Shown here: one piece after another, positions 8,941-17,441 of the stretch
Layout of the letters: each line of letters begins with the position of its first letter
How positions within the stretch are numbered: position 1 is the stretch's first letter
DNA from: JANXXV01 sp038230275
Lineage (GTDB): Bacteria; Acidobacteriota; Terriglobia; Bryobacterales; Bryobacteraceae
Direction: 5' to 3'
Assembly: GCA_038230275.1 (NCBI GenBank)
Contig: JBBRNO010000021.1
Coordinates: forward strand, 4,015-68,014
Length of the DNA: 64,000 nucleotides
Notes under the pieces: model-generated
Database searches by the model: none
What the model was told of the DNA's origin: nothing
Seen by the model: only the letters and a program-made list of their open reading frames with translations
Made by a program: the position numbers and the translations under genes

Positions 8941-9377
8941 TTATTCGAGTATTTGTAAGCCCCTCGGTTTGCCGCTGAGAACACCGGGCGGACTGAGAGT
9001 GAGCCCTGGCACAGGCGGCTGCGAAACCGAACTCCACGGGAACGGGACTGCTCAGGTGCCGGCAGTAACGGGAAAGGAGCTATTTTGATGCGCCACGACA
9101 GTGATGCCATCTGGAAGGCGCCGCCGGTGGGAGTGCCGCCGATCAATCCGCTGGCAGGGCCTAGGGCCAGGCCCGGCGGCAAGGCGCCGGATGTGATGGA
9201 CCATGCCAGAACGATAGACTGTTGCGCATTTGTTGTGAGTTGCTGGTTGTAGCTGACATTGACCGGGGCGTTGGGGAGCGACGCGGTGGTGATGGCGAAT
9301 TGTCCGAGGGCGGCTTGCTGGGAAACACTGAGCGCGGCAGCAAAAACCGCCAGAGGGAGAAGCCCGGAAGATCGCAC
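8941..9377 (-). pseudogene. Frameshifted secreted protein with putative-Ig (He_PIG) repeats
   Basis: A GTG at 9377 opens a signal peptide ending near QQAALGQ, then one He_PIG-like repeat (WSITSGALPPGLALGPASG, then LIGGTPTGGAF). After that the frame loses sense. A second He_PIG repeat, PPVPGLTLSPPGVLSGKP, appears in another frame and runs to TAA at 8941-8943. Two repeats in different frames mean the gene is broken by at least one indel and is probably also truncated, since such proteins are usually far longer. Confidence 0.68.
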
Positions 9378-9491
9378 CGCCTTATTTTGCTGCCAGCGGC
9401 CCGCGGTGCGCCAGAGAATAAAATAATCTTCGGAATGTCAAACCGCTAGCATCCTTTTCTCGTATACATTCCAGAACCAAAGGAGGATTGA

Positions 9492-10907
9492 GTGTTCAAA
9501 AGCACCACCGCACTATCGCTCAGCCTGTTGCTGACAGGCTTGGTTTTCGTTTCCGCCCCCGCGCTGCGCGCGGCCGACCATCGGGATGCGCCCGCCGTGG
9601 ATGGAGCCGGTGAAGGCGATATCACAGACGTATTTGCATTTCTTGATCCTAACAACAGGAATCGTTTGATTCTGGCGATGGGAGTCAACCCGGTTGCCGT
9701 TCCGGCTCTTCTGCACAGTTACCGGTTTTCGAAAGATTTTCTCTACCAGTTCAAGTTGGATCTGAATGGCGATGCGAAGGAAGATCTGGTGATTCAGGCC
9801 AAGTTCAGCGAAACCGCAACCGGACAGAACGTTCATATCCGTATTGGGGTTCCCGATTCCGGCACGGAAGGTGCGAACAACAACTTCATGGAAAATGCTC
9901 CAAGCGCGCTGGATCACGTGACGGGCGAGGTTTTTGGCGATGCTACGGACGTTCAGGTTTTCACCGGGCTGCGTGACGATCCGTTCGTTCTGGACGGGCA
10001 GTTCTTCCGCATTGTCGCCGGATCGCAAGATGTGTTTCGTGCCATTCCTGCCTCGCCGCTTGGCCCGCTTCGGGGCCGCGCAATCAAGGCGGATGGTACG
10101 AGCGGCCTGGACTCCTTCGGCGGTTTCAACGCATCCTTCATCGTGGTGGGTATTCCCGTTTCCTGGTTGGGTGGTTCCAAAGACATCGTCAATATCTGGG
10201 GGACGGTGAGCGCGCCGGTTGCCGAGACTGGCAACTATGTCCAGTTCGAGCGGATGGGACAGCCGTTGTTCAATACGGTCTTCATTCCGGGTGGGCTGAA
10301 AGATGCATTCAATCAGGGGATTCCGGCGGATGACGTGGCTCGCTGGTCGAAGTACGTGCCCGATACGTTGACCACTACGGACAACGACGGCACCGGGAAC
10401 ACGATTGCCGGACGCGCGTCGCTGCTGACCGCACTGGGTCTGACGGCTTCGCCGTATGGGGTGCCGTTGTTGCTTCCGGGCAGTTTCGCAAATACAAATC
10501 GCGAGTTGCTGAGGGTGGCGCTGTTGCCCGACGTGATTCGACTGAACATCAAGCTGGATCCTAAGGATCTGGGGATTGGCCAGTTCGGCCTGACCAATGG
10601 CCGCCGTCCAGGGGATGACGTTGTGGACATCGCGTTGCGCGTACTACGGCAACTGGCGGATGTGAATTTGCCGGCGGCGCTAAAGGTTCCCGGCAGCGGT
10701 CCGGCGCGCGGAGGCGCGTTGAACGCTGACGACCGCCGGTTCTTTGCGGTGCTGCAGGGTACGGACTTCACTCGTCCGGATGCCACGCTCACCGATCTGA
10801 GCACAGGCGGAAATGACAAGCCGCTGCCGACGACGTTCCCGTTCCTTGCCGAGCCTCATACACGGCCAGGCGACGCGGGAAACATCGGCTTCCCGTCGTT
10901 GCAGTAG
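9492..10907 (+). CDS. Exported DUF4331 family protein
   Basis: A 471-residue protein starting at GTG 9492, five bases after a perfect AGGAGG ribosome site at 9481-9486. A signal peptide (cut near ALRAADHRD) precedes the DUF4331 domain. The characteristic N-terminal sequence is ADHRDAP followed by DITDVFAFLDPNN. The C-terminus carries GDDVVDIALRVLRQL and RPGDAGNIGFPSL. DUF4331 proteins are periplasmic or extracellular with no settled activity. The gene ends 25 bases before a strong hairpin terminator and seems monocistronic. Confidence 0.88.
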   Translation: MFKSTTALSLSLLLTGLVFVSAPALRAADHRDAPAVDGAGEGDITDVFAFLDPNNRNRLILAMGVNPVAVPALLHSYRFSKDFLYQFKLDLNGDAKEDLVIQAKFSETATGQNVHIRIGVPDSGTEGANNNFMENAPSALDHVTGEVFGDATDVQVFTGLRDDPFVLDGQFFRIVAGSQDVFRAIPASPLGPLRGRAIKADGTSGLDSFGGFNASFIVVGIPVSWLGGSKDIVNIWGTVSAPVAETGNYVQFERMGQPLFNTVFIPGGLKDAFNQGIPADDVARWSKYVPDTLTTTDNDGTGNTIAGRASLLTALGLTASPYGVPLLLPGSFANTNRELLRVALLPDVIRLNIKLDPKDLGIGQFGLTNGRRPGDDVVDIALRVLRQLADVNLPAALKVPGSGPARGGALNADDRRFFAVLQGTDFTRPDATLTDLSTGGNDKPLPTTFPFLAEPHTRPGDAGNIGFPSLQ

Positions 10908-10931
10908 CCGTTGCAGTAAGTAATTCCACCA

Positions 10932-10970
10932 CCCGCGGACCCTCCATCGGGTCCGCGGGATTTCTTTCCT
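10932..10970 (+). terminator. Rho-independent terminator after the DUF4331 gene
   Basis: A perfect 11-base stem, CCCGCGGACCC (10932-10942) with GGGTCCGCGGG (10949-10959), and a six-base loop, followed by the T-rich ATTTCTTTCCTT. It ends just before the TPR gene start, so that gene would be transcribed either by read-through or from a promoter not recognised here. Confidence 0.88.
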
Positions 10971-10971
10971 T

Positions 10972-12207
10972 ATGCGTTTTCTTCTCTTCCTTCTTTGTCT
11001 GCCGATGTTCGCGGAAGTGCCTGGGTTCAATGGCAAGCCGATTACAACCGACGACCGTATCTCCCTATACCAAGGTTGGGTGGCGGGCGATCCGGCAAAC
11101 ATTGCCAATCAAAATCTTCTGGCTGGAGCTTACATTCAGAAGACTCGCGAGACCACCGATTTCAGTTATCTGGACCGGGCATCCAAGATCATCGATAAAA
11201 TTCTGGCAGGCAAGAACGACTATGAAGCGGCGCGCCTTCGCAATCTGATTGAACTCAACCGGCATCACTTCGCCAAGGTGATTGAGTATGCCGGGGAGAT
11301 GACCCGCGCGGCGCCGGGCGATGCGCAAACCTGGGGTTCGCTGGGCGATGCGCTGATGGAATCGGGCCAGTACGAACCGGCACGGGCGGCGTTCGAGAAG
11401 ATGCTTTCCATCCGGGCGAATCTGTTCAGCTACAACCGCATGGCCTATTTCCGGTTTATCAACGGCGATGTGGAAGGCGGTATCGCCATGATGGCCGATG
11501 CAGTGAAATCGGGTGCGCGGTATCCGGAGAATCAGTCGTGGTGTTTGGTGGAATTGGGGAATATGTATTTCAAGACGGGGCGCTGGGCGGAAGCCGGGCA
11601 GGCTTACCAGGAGGCCATCGCGCTATTTCCGTCGTCGCACGCGGCCCACGCTGCGCTGGCGGCGGTGCAGGCGGCGCAGGGGAACATACCGCAAGCCATT
11701 GGCAGTTACAAGCGCGCGCAATCCATCACGCCGATGGTGCAATACGCGGGCGCGCTGCACGATCTCTACCTCGATGCAGGAAAGAAGACAGAGGCGCGGC
11801 AACAGGCGGAGATGGTGGATCTGGTGGCGAAACTGGAAGAGGCGGCCAACCAGAAGGCCAACCGCACGCTGGCGTTGATCTATGCGAATCAGGATCGAAA
11901 TCCAGCGAAATCGTTGGAACTGGCTGAGGCCGATTTGCAGGTTCGGCAGGATGTATTCACCTACGACGCCTATGCCTGGGCTTTGTTCAAGAACAAGCGC
12001 TATGACGAAGCGTGGAAAGCTTCCGAACAGGCGATGAAGCGGGGGACGCCGGAGGCGATGTTCTACTATCACGCGGGCATGATTGCGAATGCGCGCGCTG
12101 ATGCGACCGCGGCGAAGCAGCTGCTGGAGAAAGCAGTGCAGCTCAACCCCGGGTTCGATATCCGTCAGGCGGCCATCGCGCGAAAACTCCTGCTAAGCCT
12201 TCAGTAA
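10972..12207 (+). CDS. Exported tetratricopeptide-repeat protein
   Basis: A 411-residue protein with a short signal peptide (MRFLLFLLCLPMFA). Several TPR units follow, for example AQTWGSLGDALMESGQYEPA near 125, WCLVELGNMYFKTGRWAEAG near 187, and AAHAALAAVQAAQGNIPQAI near 221. A further pair lies in the last 100 residues (YAWALFKNKRYDEAW). TPR arrays bind partner proteins, so this is probably a periplasmic scaffold. It follows the DUF4331 gene by 64 bases, across a terminator. The 3' end overlaps the convergent pgl gene by 15 bases. Confidence 0.85.
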   Translation: MRFLLFLLCLPMFAEVPGFNGKPITTDDRISLYQGWVAGDPANIANQNLLAGAYIQKTRETTDFSYLDRASKIIDKILAGKNDYEAARLRNLIELNRHHFAKVIEYAGEMTRAAPGDAQTWGSLGDALMESGQYEPARAAFEKMLSIRANLFSYNRMAYFRFINGDVEGGIAMMADAVKSGARYPENQSWCLVELGNMYFKTGRWAEAGQAYQEAIALFPSSHAAHAALAAVQAAQGNIPQAIGSYKRAQSITPMVQYAGALHDLYLDAGKKTEARQQAEMVDLVAKLEEAANQKANRTLALIYANQDRNPAKSLELAEADLQVRQDVFTYDAYAWALFKNKRYDEAWKASEQAMKRGTPEAMFYYHAGMIANARADATAAKQLLEKAVQLNPGFDIRQAAIARKLLLSLQ

Positions 12208-12942
12208 CTTTGCAGCGGGTTGATCCACCAACCAAAGCAGCCGTCCGTCTACCGGACGAATCAACTGCGCAGGCAATTGTTCCGGTTCGAACGGACCTTC
12301 GAGGACGCTCTTCAATGCGGGTGCCTTGTCCTCTCCACTCACCAGGAAGACAACTGCGGCGGCGTTATTCAACACGCGCGCGGTCATGGTGATGCGCTCC
12401 GTATCGAACTTGCCAACCCAATTGCACACCACCAGATGTTCCTGCTCATGAAGTGCCTTGGTGCCCGGGAACAGCGACGCTGTGTGGCCGTCCGGGCCCA
12501 TGCCCAGCAGTACGAGGTCAAAGCGCGGAAGTTGCCGTTCCCCCAAATGGAAATGGTCAATCAAACTGCGTTCGTACTCTTCCGCCGCCGCGTCGGTATC
12601 TTCGATTTCGCCTTTGATACGCCAGATCCGCTTCGGGTCGATTGACAGTTTCGATAGCAGTGTTTCCTGCGCCATGCGAAAATTACTGTCGGGATGATCT
12701 GGGGGGACGTGCCGTTCATCTCCCCAAAAAAAGTTGGTCTTCTTCCACTGCACTTGCGCGCGAAGCGCTTCATCGGAAACCAGAAGGGAGAACAAGCCTC
12801 TGGGCGTGGAGCCGCCGGAAAGAGCGACGTTGAACACGCCCCGGTCTTCCAGGGAATCCTTGGCAGCGCGAACAAACTCCTCCGCACCGCGGCGGAAGAG
12901 TTCATTCGTGCCGGCCAGTATGTGAAGCTCGCGGCCGCTCAT
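12193..12942 (-). CDS. pgl: 6-phosphogluconolactonase
   Basis: A 249-residue DevB-type lactonase that hydrolyses 6-phosphoglucono-lactone to 6-phosphogluconate, step two of the oxidative pentose phosphate pathway. Conserved blocks visible: NVALSGGSTPRGLFSLL (about 38-54), FFWGDERHVPPDHPDSNFRM (about 71-90), and GMGPDGHTASLFPGT (about 146-160). The length is normal. It is the last gene of the leftward carbon operon. Its start codon lies directly next to the stop of gnd, so translation is probably coupled. Confidence 0.95.
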   Translation of the reverse strand: MSGRELHILAGTNELFRRGAEEFVRAAKDSLEDRGVFNVALSGGSTPRGLFSLLVSDEALRAQVQWKKTNFFWGDERHVPPDHPDSNFRMAQETLLSKLSIDPKRIWRIKGEIEDTDAAAEEYERSLIDHFHLGERQLPRFDLVLLGMGPDGHTASLFPGTKALHEQEHLVVCNWVGKFDTERITMTARVLNNAAAVVFLVSGEDKAPALKSVLEGPFEPEQLPAQLIRPVDGRLLWLVDQPAAKLLKA

Positions 12943-13962
12943 CTAACCGCCGGCGGCACGTTCTACGTGGCCGCCGAACTGGAAGCGCATGGCCGAGAGT
13001 AGCTTTTCGGCGAAATCGTCTTCACCGCGTGAACTGAATCGTTGGTAGAGGGCAGCGCTCAAGACAGGCACCGGCGCCGATTCATCAATGGCCGCCGTGA
13101 TGGTCCAGCGGCCTTCGCCGGAATCGGAGACGCGTCCGGAGAAATTCTCCAGGTTCGGCGATTCCAGTAGTGCGATGGCGGTGAGATCCAGCAGCCAGGA
13201 AGCAACCACGCTGCCACGCCGCCACACCTCGGTAATGTCAGGCAGATTGAAATCGTACTGATAATGTTCCGGGTTGCGAAGCGGAGTGGTTTCGGCATCC
13301 ACGGTGCGGGCGGTCTTCCCGACGTTCGCTTTCTTCAGGATGTTCATACCTTCGCCGTATGCTGCCATCAGGCCGTATTCAATGCCGTTGTGCACCATTT
13401 TTACGAAGTGGCCGCCGCCGGAAGGGCCGCAATGCAGATAGCCCTCTTCCGCCGTTCCCGCCACATTCTCACGCCCTGGAGTGCGCGGGACATCTCCGCG
13501 GCCGGGAGCCAGGGTTTTGAAGATCGGGTCCAAGTGTTGCACTGTTTCCAGGTCGCCGCCAATCATCTGGCAGTAGCCGCGTTCCATGCCCCAGATGCCT
13601 CCGCTGGTGCCGACATCCACATAGTGAATTCCGTGTGTGGCCAGTTCCTTGGCGCGGCGAATGTCGTCGATGTAATACGAGTTTCCACCGTCGATCAGAA
13701 TGTCGCCGGGTTTCATCAACACGGAGATCAAGCCGATCATGTGATCGACTGCCGCGGCCGGAACCATCATCCATACGGCGCGCTGTCCGCTTAACTTACT
13801 GAGCATGTCTTCCAAGGACGTTGCGCCAACCGCACCTTCTTTCGCCAAAGCGTCCACACTTGCCGCGTTCGTATCAAACACGACGCATTCATGTCCACCA
13901 TGCAAGAGACGGCGAACCATATTCGCACCCATTCGGCCCAGGCCGATCATTCCGATTTGCAT
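12943..13962 (-). CDS. gnd: 6-phosphogluconate dehydrogenase, decarboxylating
   Basis: A 339-residue enzyme that oxidises 6-phosphogluconate to ribulose 5-phosphate and CO2. The Rossmann motif GLGRMGANMVRR is at 7-18. The substrate and catalytic region contains DVGTSGGIWGMERGYCQMIG (about 116-135) and GPSGGGHFVKMVHNGIEYG with the catalytic Lys/His/Asn. It is shorter than the 470-residue E. coli enzyme and belongs to the short class often called GntZ/YqeC-like, which frequently prefers NAD+. Asp in VVFDTNAAS after the second strand also hints at NAD+ rather than NADP+. An AAGGAG site precedes the ATG. Confidence 0.93.
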   Translation of the reverse strand: MQIGMIGLGRMGANMVRRLLHGGHECVVFDTNAASVDALAKEGAVGATSLEDMLSKLSGQRAVWMMVPAAAVDHMIGLISVLMKPGDILIDGGNSYYIDDIRRAKELATHGIHYVDVGTSGGIWGMERGYCQMIGGDLETVQHLDPIFKTLAPGRGDVPRTPGRENVAGTAEEGYLHCGPSGGGHFVKMVHNGIEYGLMAAYGEGMNILKKANVGKTARTVDAETTPLRNPEHYQYDFNLPDITEVWRRGSVVASWLLDLTAIALLESPNLENFSGRVSDSGEGRWTITAAIDESAPVPVLSAALYQRFSSRGEDDFAEKLLSAMRFQFGGHVERAAGG

Positions 13963-14022
13963 TGCCAGTTGCTCCTTGAGATGACTTTGTGCTTTTGTAA
14001 ATTTTGGTGTACCGCTCCCTCA

Positions 14023-14100
14023 CGGTCGCGGCGTGGAAACGGTCGCGGCGTGGAAACGGTCGCGGCGTGGAAACGCACGCGGCGTGGAAACGCACGCGAG
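14023..14100. repeat. 17-bp tandem repeat, about 4.6 copies
   Basis: Direct tandem units of 17 bases with no spacers: three identical copies of CGGTCGCGGCGTGGAAA at 14023-14039, 14040-14056 and 14057-14073. A variant beginning CGCACG follows at 14074-14090, then a partial unit. It fills the gap between the tal-pgi stop and gnd inside the operon, so it is presumably transcribed. It may affect mRNA stability or be a neutral minisatellite. Confidence 0.92.
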
Positions 14101-14105
14101 CATTT

Positions 14106-16967
14106 CTAATCAGGTACCAGTGCCGTTTTCATCGCTGCCGCAAGCGTACTGAGTCCCGCCGAAATATCGGGACCGATGTGGACGCGTAAGGCGCGGCGGC
14201 CCCGCTCCGATAGCACTTCAAAATCGCCACGCGCCTGCGCGGACTTCACGACGCCAAAAGTAAAGGTCTGTCCGGGCACCGGCAGGTCGCTGGCATCGTC
14301 ACAAGTAATTTGCAGAAAGACTCCGCTGTTGGGTCCGCCTTTGTAGGCCTGTCCGGTGGAATGCAGGAAGCGGGGTCCGAAGCCCAGGCAGGTGGCCACG
14401 CGCTTGGTGTCGCGCACGGAATGACGCATGGATTGCAACGACTGCTCGTGCGCGTCATTCATTTCGATGTAACCGAGAATTGCGAAATAGTCGCCCGTGC
14501 TTAGCCTGTTGAGATGGGCCTTCAGGTATCCGGTAAGAGTCTGATCGGCGCCAGCGGCGCTCTTCAATGCCGCCGCGTTCGCGGGGTCGGTGAAGAGCTG
14601 GACTCCGCTATCGGTAAGGATCGGGCTCTCCGCAGGGAGCGTGCCCTTTGCCTCATATTCGGAGGTCAACTTCTTGGTGGCGATTTTGCTTGCTTCCACG
14701 TCGGGCTGATTGAAGGCGTTGATACCGAGGATGGAGCCGGCGGTAGCGGTGGCGATTTCCCAACGGAAAAACTCTTCGCCCAGATCATAGATGTCGTCCA
14801 CGGCAATGCGGACCACGGGGTGCCCCGCTTGCTCCAGCGCGTTGATGGCGGCGTCTTGCGCCGCATCGGGCGCGGATTCCAGACGAAGGTAGGCGAATAC
14901 CCGATCGTTGCCGTAGACCGCCGGCGCGCCCAAATGTTCGCGATCCACCGGAATGAGACCTCTACCGATCTTTCCGGTAGATTCGGCCAACAGCTGTTCC
15001 AGCCACGCGCCGAGATCCGCGATTCCCGGCGATGGAATGATGGTTACCTTGTCGCGGCCCTGTTTCCCCGCGACGCCCAACACGATGCCGAGCACCACTC
15101 CGGGATTCTGTTCCACGGCAACCGTGGGCCCACACGCGTGCACCATTTCTTCGGTGGCGTTCAGAAATTTGGGAAGATCCACACCCATAATTGCGGCGGG
15201 CACCATACCGAAGTTAGACAACGCCGAATAGCGGCCGCCAATGCTGGAGAGACCGTAAAAAATGTGCCGGAACTTATCGCGTTCCGCCACTTTTTGCATA
15301 TTCGAGCCGGGGTCGGTGATGGCGATGAAGCGCTTGGATGCTTCCTCTGCACCAACCGTCTCCTTCATACGCTCAAAGAAATATTGCTTGAAGATATTGG
15401 GCTCCAGCGTGCCGCCCGATTTGCTGGACACGATACAGATGGTGCTGGCGAGATCGATCTTCTTCTCGAGAGCGCGGATTTGCGCCGGATCGGTAGAATC
15501 CAGAACGTGGAGTTCGGGATGCCCTGGGATTACGCCGAAGGTGATGCGCATTACTTCCGGACAAAGGCTGGAACCGCCCATACCCAGTAACAGCGCGTGC
15601 TTGAATCCCTTGGTGTCCTGGGCGATGTCGATCAAGGGCTGGAGGTGCGCGATTTGATCGTCAATGATACCGAGCCACCCCAACCACTTAGATTCATCTT
15701 CGCCCGTCCAAAGCGACGCATCCCCACGCCACAACGCCTGCGCCTTGTTGCTTGCGCTCCACTCACCGATCGACGATGTGACCGCGGCGGCGATATCCGG
15801 AGGCAGCTTGTAGGATTGGCTATTGATCTTCGCGGCACCTGCGCTTGCGCCGGCAGTGGCCGCCAGCAGCCGGTCGAAGGCGTCTACGAACTGCTGCAAG
15901 CCGTCTACCAGCAACTTGTCAGTCACCGCTTTCATGGAAATGCCGGCCTGTTCCAGTGAGGCCATGGTGGCGGCGGCTGCCGGCACATTTTCCGAAATGC
16001 TGGCGCGCAACGATCCATGATTGCGGAACGCATCGAAAGTAGCGGGCGGTATGGTGTTCACCGTGTCGTTGCCAATCAACTCGTCGATGTAAATTACGTC
16101 GCTGTACTTGGGATTTTTTGAGCTTGTGCTGGCCCAGAGGACGCGCTGGCTTTGAGCGCCGGCTTCCGCCAGTGCATTCCAGCGCGCTCCGCTGAAGAGC
16201 TCTTCATACTTTGCGTACGTGAGCTTCGCGTTGGCGATGGCTACCTTGCCTTCAATGCTTTCGAGCAGCGCCCGTTCGCCGGCGTCCGCGGTAGCCTTTA
16301 ACCTGGCGGCGATGGTGTTATCGATTGCCGTGTCAATGCGGCTGATGAAGAAGCTGGCAACGCTGGCGATGCCGCTGACTTTCTCGCCGCGCGCTGCCCT
16401 GGCTTCCAACCCGGAGATGTACGCTTCGGCAACCTTTTCATAGGCGGCCTGCGAGAAAAGCAGCGTTACGTTGATATTGATGCCTTCGCTTATCAACTGC
16501 TGAACGGCGGGGATTCCTTCGGCGGTTGCGGGCACTTTTACCATCAGGTTAGGCCGGGATACCGCCTTCCACAGCCGTCGCGCTTCTTCGATGGTGCCTT
16601 GCGTATCGTGAGAGAGTAGCGGCGAAACTTCCAGACTGACGTAGCCATCGCGGCCTTTCGATTCGTCGTAGACCGTGCGCAGAATATCAGCGACGCCTTG
16701 TACGTCGCGGATGGCGATCTTCTCGTAAAGGTCTTTCGCCGAGAGGCCGGCTAGTGTTGGGTCTTCCAGCATGTCGCGATAGTCGGTGCTTCCGGTGATG
16801 GCTTTTTCGAAGATCGCCGGGTTCGACGTGATGCCGCGCAAGCCGTCTTCCACGATCAGCCGTTTCAGCTCGCCGCTGGTGATCAGCGTCCGGCGAATGT
16901 AATCGAGCCAAACCGATTGCCCGTAGGACAACAGGCCTTGTAGCGGATTTACTGTTTTTGGACTCAT
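14106..16967 (-). CDS. tal-pgi: Bifunctional transaldolase / glucose-6-phosphate isomerase
   Basis: A 953-residue fusion. The N-terminal part (about 1-370) is transaldolase: GLRGITSNPAIFEKAITGS near 44-62 and the Schiff-base lysine in NLMVKVPATAEG. The C-terminal part (about 430-953) is phosphoglucose isomerase, with LLGMGGSSLCPEVMR, SKSGGTLEPN, and the late glutamine/histidine region NSGVFLQIT. The fusion joins the non-oxidative pentose pathway (sedoheptulose 7-P + glyceraldehyde 3-P exchange) with glucose 6-P/fructose 6-P interconversion. The start at 16967 is chosen over an upstream ATG because it follows a GAGGG ribosome site and begins the conserved domain. Confidence 0.94.
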   Translation of the reverse strand: MSPKTVNPLQGLLSYGQSVWLDYIRRTLITSGELKRLIVEDGLRGITSNPAIFEKAITGSTDYRDMLEDPTLAGLSAKDLYEKIAIRDVQGVADILRTVYDESKGRDGYVSLEVSPLLSHDTQGTIEEARRLWKAVSRPNLMVKVPATAEGIPAVQQLISEGININVTLLFSQAAYEKVAEAYISGLEARAARGEKVSGIASVASFFISRIDTAIDNTIAARLKATADAGERALLESIEGKVAIANAKLTYAKYEELFSGARWNALAEAGAQSQRVLWASTSSKNPKYSDVIYIDELIGNDTVNTIPPATFDAFRNHGSLRASISENVPAAAATMASLEQAGISMKAVTDKLLVDGLQQFVDAFDRLLAATAGASAGAAKINSQSYKLPPDIAAAVTSSIGEWSASNKAQALWRGDASLWTGEDESKWLGWLGIIDDQIAHLQPLIDIAQDTKGFKHALLLGMGGSSLCPEVMRITFGVIPGHPELHVLDSTDPAQIRALEKKIDLASTICIVSSKSGGTLEPNIFKQYFFERMKETVGAEEASKRFIAITDPGSNMQKVAERDKFRHIFYGLSSIGGRYSALSNFGMVPAAIMGVDLPKFLNATEEMVHACGPTVAVEQNPGVVLGIVLGVAGKQGRDKVTIIPSPGIADLGAWLEQLLAESTGKIGRGLIPVDREHLGAPAVYGNDRVFAYLRLESAPDAAQDAAINALEQAGHPVVRIAVDDIYDLGEEFFRWEIATATAGSILGINAFNQPDVEASKIATKKLTSEYEAKGTLPAESPILTDSGVQLFTDPANAAALKSAAGADQTLTGYLKAHLNRLSTGDYFAILGYIEMNDAHEQSLQSMRHSVRDTKRVATCLGFGPRFLHSTGQAYKGGPNSGVFLQITCDDASDLPVPGQTFTFGVVKSAQARGDFEVLSERGRRALRVHIGPDISAGLSTLAAAMKTALVPD

Positions 16968-16992
16968 ATAATTCCCTCGTTCCCTGACGATA

Positions 16993-17439
16993 TCAGTTGG
17001 ATTCTTCAATTGCGTGAATTTTGGCGAGCCTGCGGACATGGCGCTCTTCGGCGGTGAAGTTCGCATGGACGTAGGCGCGAACCAGTTCCTTGGCCATCTC
17101 TTCTCCGATGACACGCCCACCCAGAACCAGTACGTTCATGTCGTCGTGTTCCACGCCCTGATGCGCGGAGTATGTATCGTGACAGAGGCCGGCGCGGATG
17201 CCGCGAAACTTGTTGGCGGCCACGGAGGCGCCCACTCCGCTACCGCAAATGAGAATTCCGCGATTGACACTGCCGTCCAGAATTGGCTTTGCGACGGCGG
17301 CGGCATAGTCGGGATAGTCTACCGGGGCGGTATCGTGCGTTCCCACATCCAACACCTGGTGCCCCAGGGAGGTGAGGAACTGCTGGATGTGCTCCTTCAG
17401 TTCAAAGCCGGCATGATCGGACCCAAGCACAATGTTCAT
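16993..17439 (-). CDS. rpiB: Ribose-5-phosphate isomerase B
   Basis: A 148-residue RpiB/LacAB-family enzyme interconverting ribulose 5-P and ribose 5-P. It shows the N-terminal GSDHAGFELKEHI, the catalytic cysteine in GILICGSGVGASVAANK (about 64-80), and the HDTYSAHQGVEHDDMNVL block. The ATG at 17439 is preferred because an AAGGGAG site lies just upstream and the protein begins at the family start. The longer open frame upstream is a shadow of transketolase. It lies two bases after the tkt stop. Confidence 0.95.
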   Translation of the reverse strand: MNIVLGSDHAGFELKEHIQQFLTSLGHQVLDVGTHDTAPVDYPDYAAAVAKPILDGSVNRGILICGSGVGASVAANKFRGIRAGLCHDTYSAHQGVEHDDMNVLVLGGRVIGEEMAKELVRAYVHANFTAEERHVRRLAKIHAIEESN

Positions 17440-17441
17440 GG

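Noticed and set aside
14023..14100. CRISPR-like direct repeats
   Set aside because: Units of 17 bases follow each other directly with no spacers and no cas genes are near.
14514..15590. Plus-strand frame (358 codons) opposite tal-pgi
   Set aside because: Antisense shadow of the isomerase domain; no family features.
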